5,755 nucleotides of DNA from Rhodospirillales bacterium (GTDB taxonomy: Bacteria; Pseudomonadota; Alphaproteobacteria; JAREAF01). Shown one piece after another: positions 5,685 to 5,755 of the stretch. The notes under the pieces were generated by a model that was given only the letters and a program-made list of their open reading frames with translations, was not told the DNA's origin and made no database searches. A program made the position numbers and the translations under genes. The first letter of the stretch is position 1; every line of letters begins with the position of its first letter. The DNA lies in assembly GCA_029240475.1 (NCBI GenBank), contig JAREAF010000227.1, forward strand, positions 1-5,755. The letters are read 5' to 3'.

Positions 5685-5755
5685 TTTATCCGGAAGTCGC
5701 AGAGAACAGTTCGAGAAAGGATATGAGGTTTTTGCCCGGCTGGAGGCACGGTGCC

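Noticed and set aside
5723..5755. A possible plus-strand start ATG at 5723 (MRFLPGWRHGA, open to the window end), with GAAAGG just upstream, which would be divergent from the TetR gene.
   Set aside because: Only 11 codons are visible and the spacing of the purine run is too short; worth a look if the flanking sequence is available.

Overview
The window is GC-rich DNA with tightly packed genes, typical of a high-GC Gram-negative proteobacterium. The lipoprotein signals and a periplasmic solute-binding protein point to a diderm. The 148-aa protein has the look of alphaproteobacterial hypothetical proteins, but I cannot place the organism further. There is no rRNA, tRNA, CRISPR array, insertion sequence or prophage signature.

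Left part (about 1-3530, all on the minus strand, read right to left): one operon for a TRAP (tripartite ATP-independent periplasmic) transporter. The order is a TatT-type TPR lipoprotein, then a DctP-type solute-binding protein, then a membrane permease whose small (DctQ) and large (DctM) parts look like one fused gene. This matches the TPR-protein-associated TRAP transporters (TPATs) known from Treponema pallidum. The genes are translationally coupled (7-nt gap, then ATGA overlap). The permease reading frame is broken near 1072-1082: the DctQ part stops after 189 residues while perfect DctM sequence continues in the -1 frame to the window edge. One missing base in a C-run explains this. DctM is cut off by the window start.

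Middle (3531-3814): a 284-bp divergent intergenic region without a convincing promoter. On its right a plus-strand gene encodes a 225-aa cysteine-rich lipoprotein of unknown function with a glycine-rich hydrophobic segment. It converges on the next gene, with a GC-rich hairpin in the 61-bp gap.

Right part (4554-5755): a TetR-family regulator followed on the same strand by a 148-aa conserved-looking hypothetical protein. Two 18-bp palindromes with identical half-sites (TGAATGA-N4-TCATTCA) lie here. One sits over the predicted transcription start of the regulator, just downstream of a clear TTGACA promoter; the other lies in the 52-bp gap before the 148-aa gene. This implies autoregulation plus direct control of the small gene. 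The half-site equals the operator remembered for Bacillus subtilis FadR, a TetR-family acyl-CoA-responsive repressor, which gives a testable idea about the effector.
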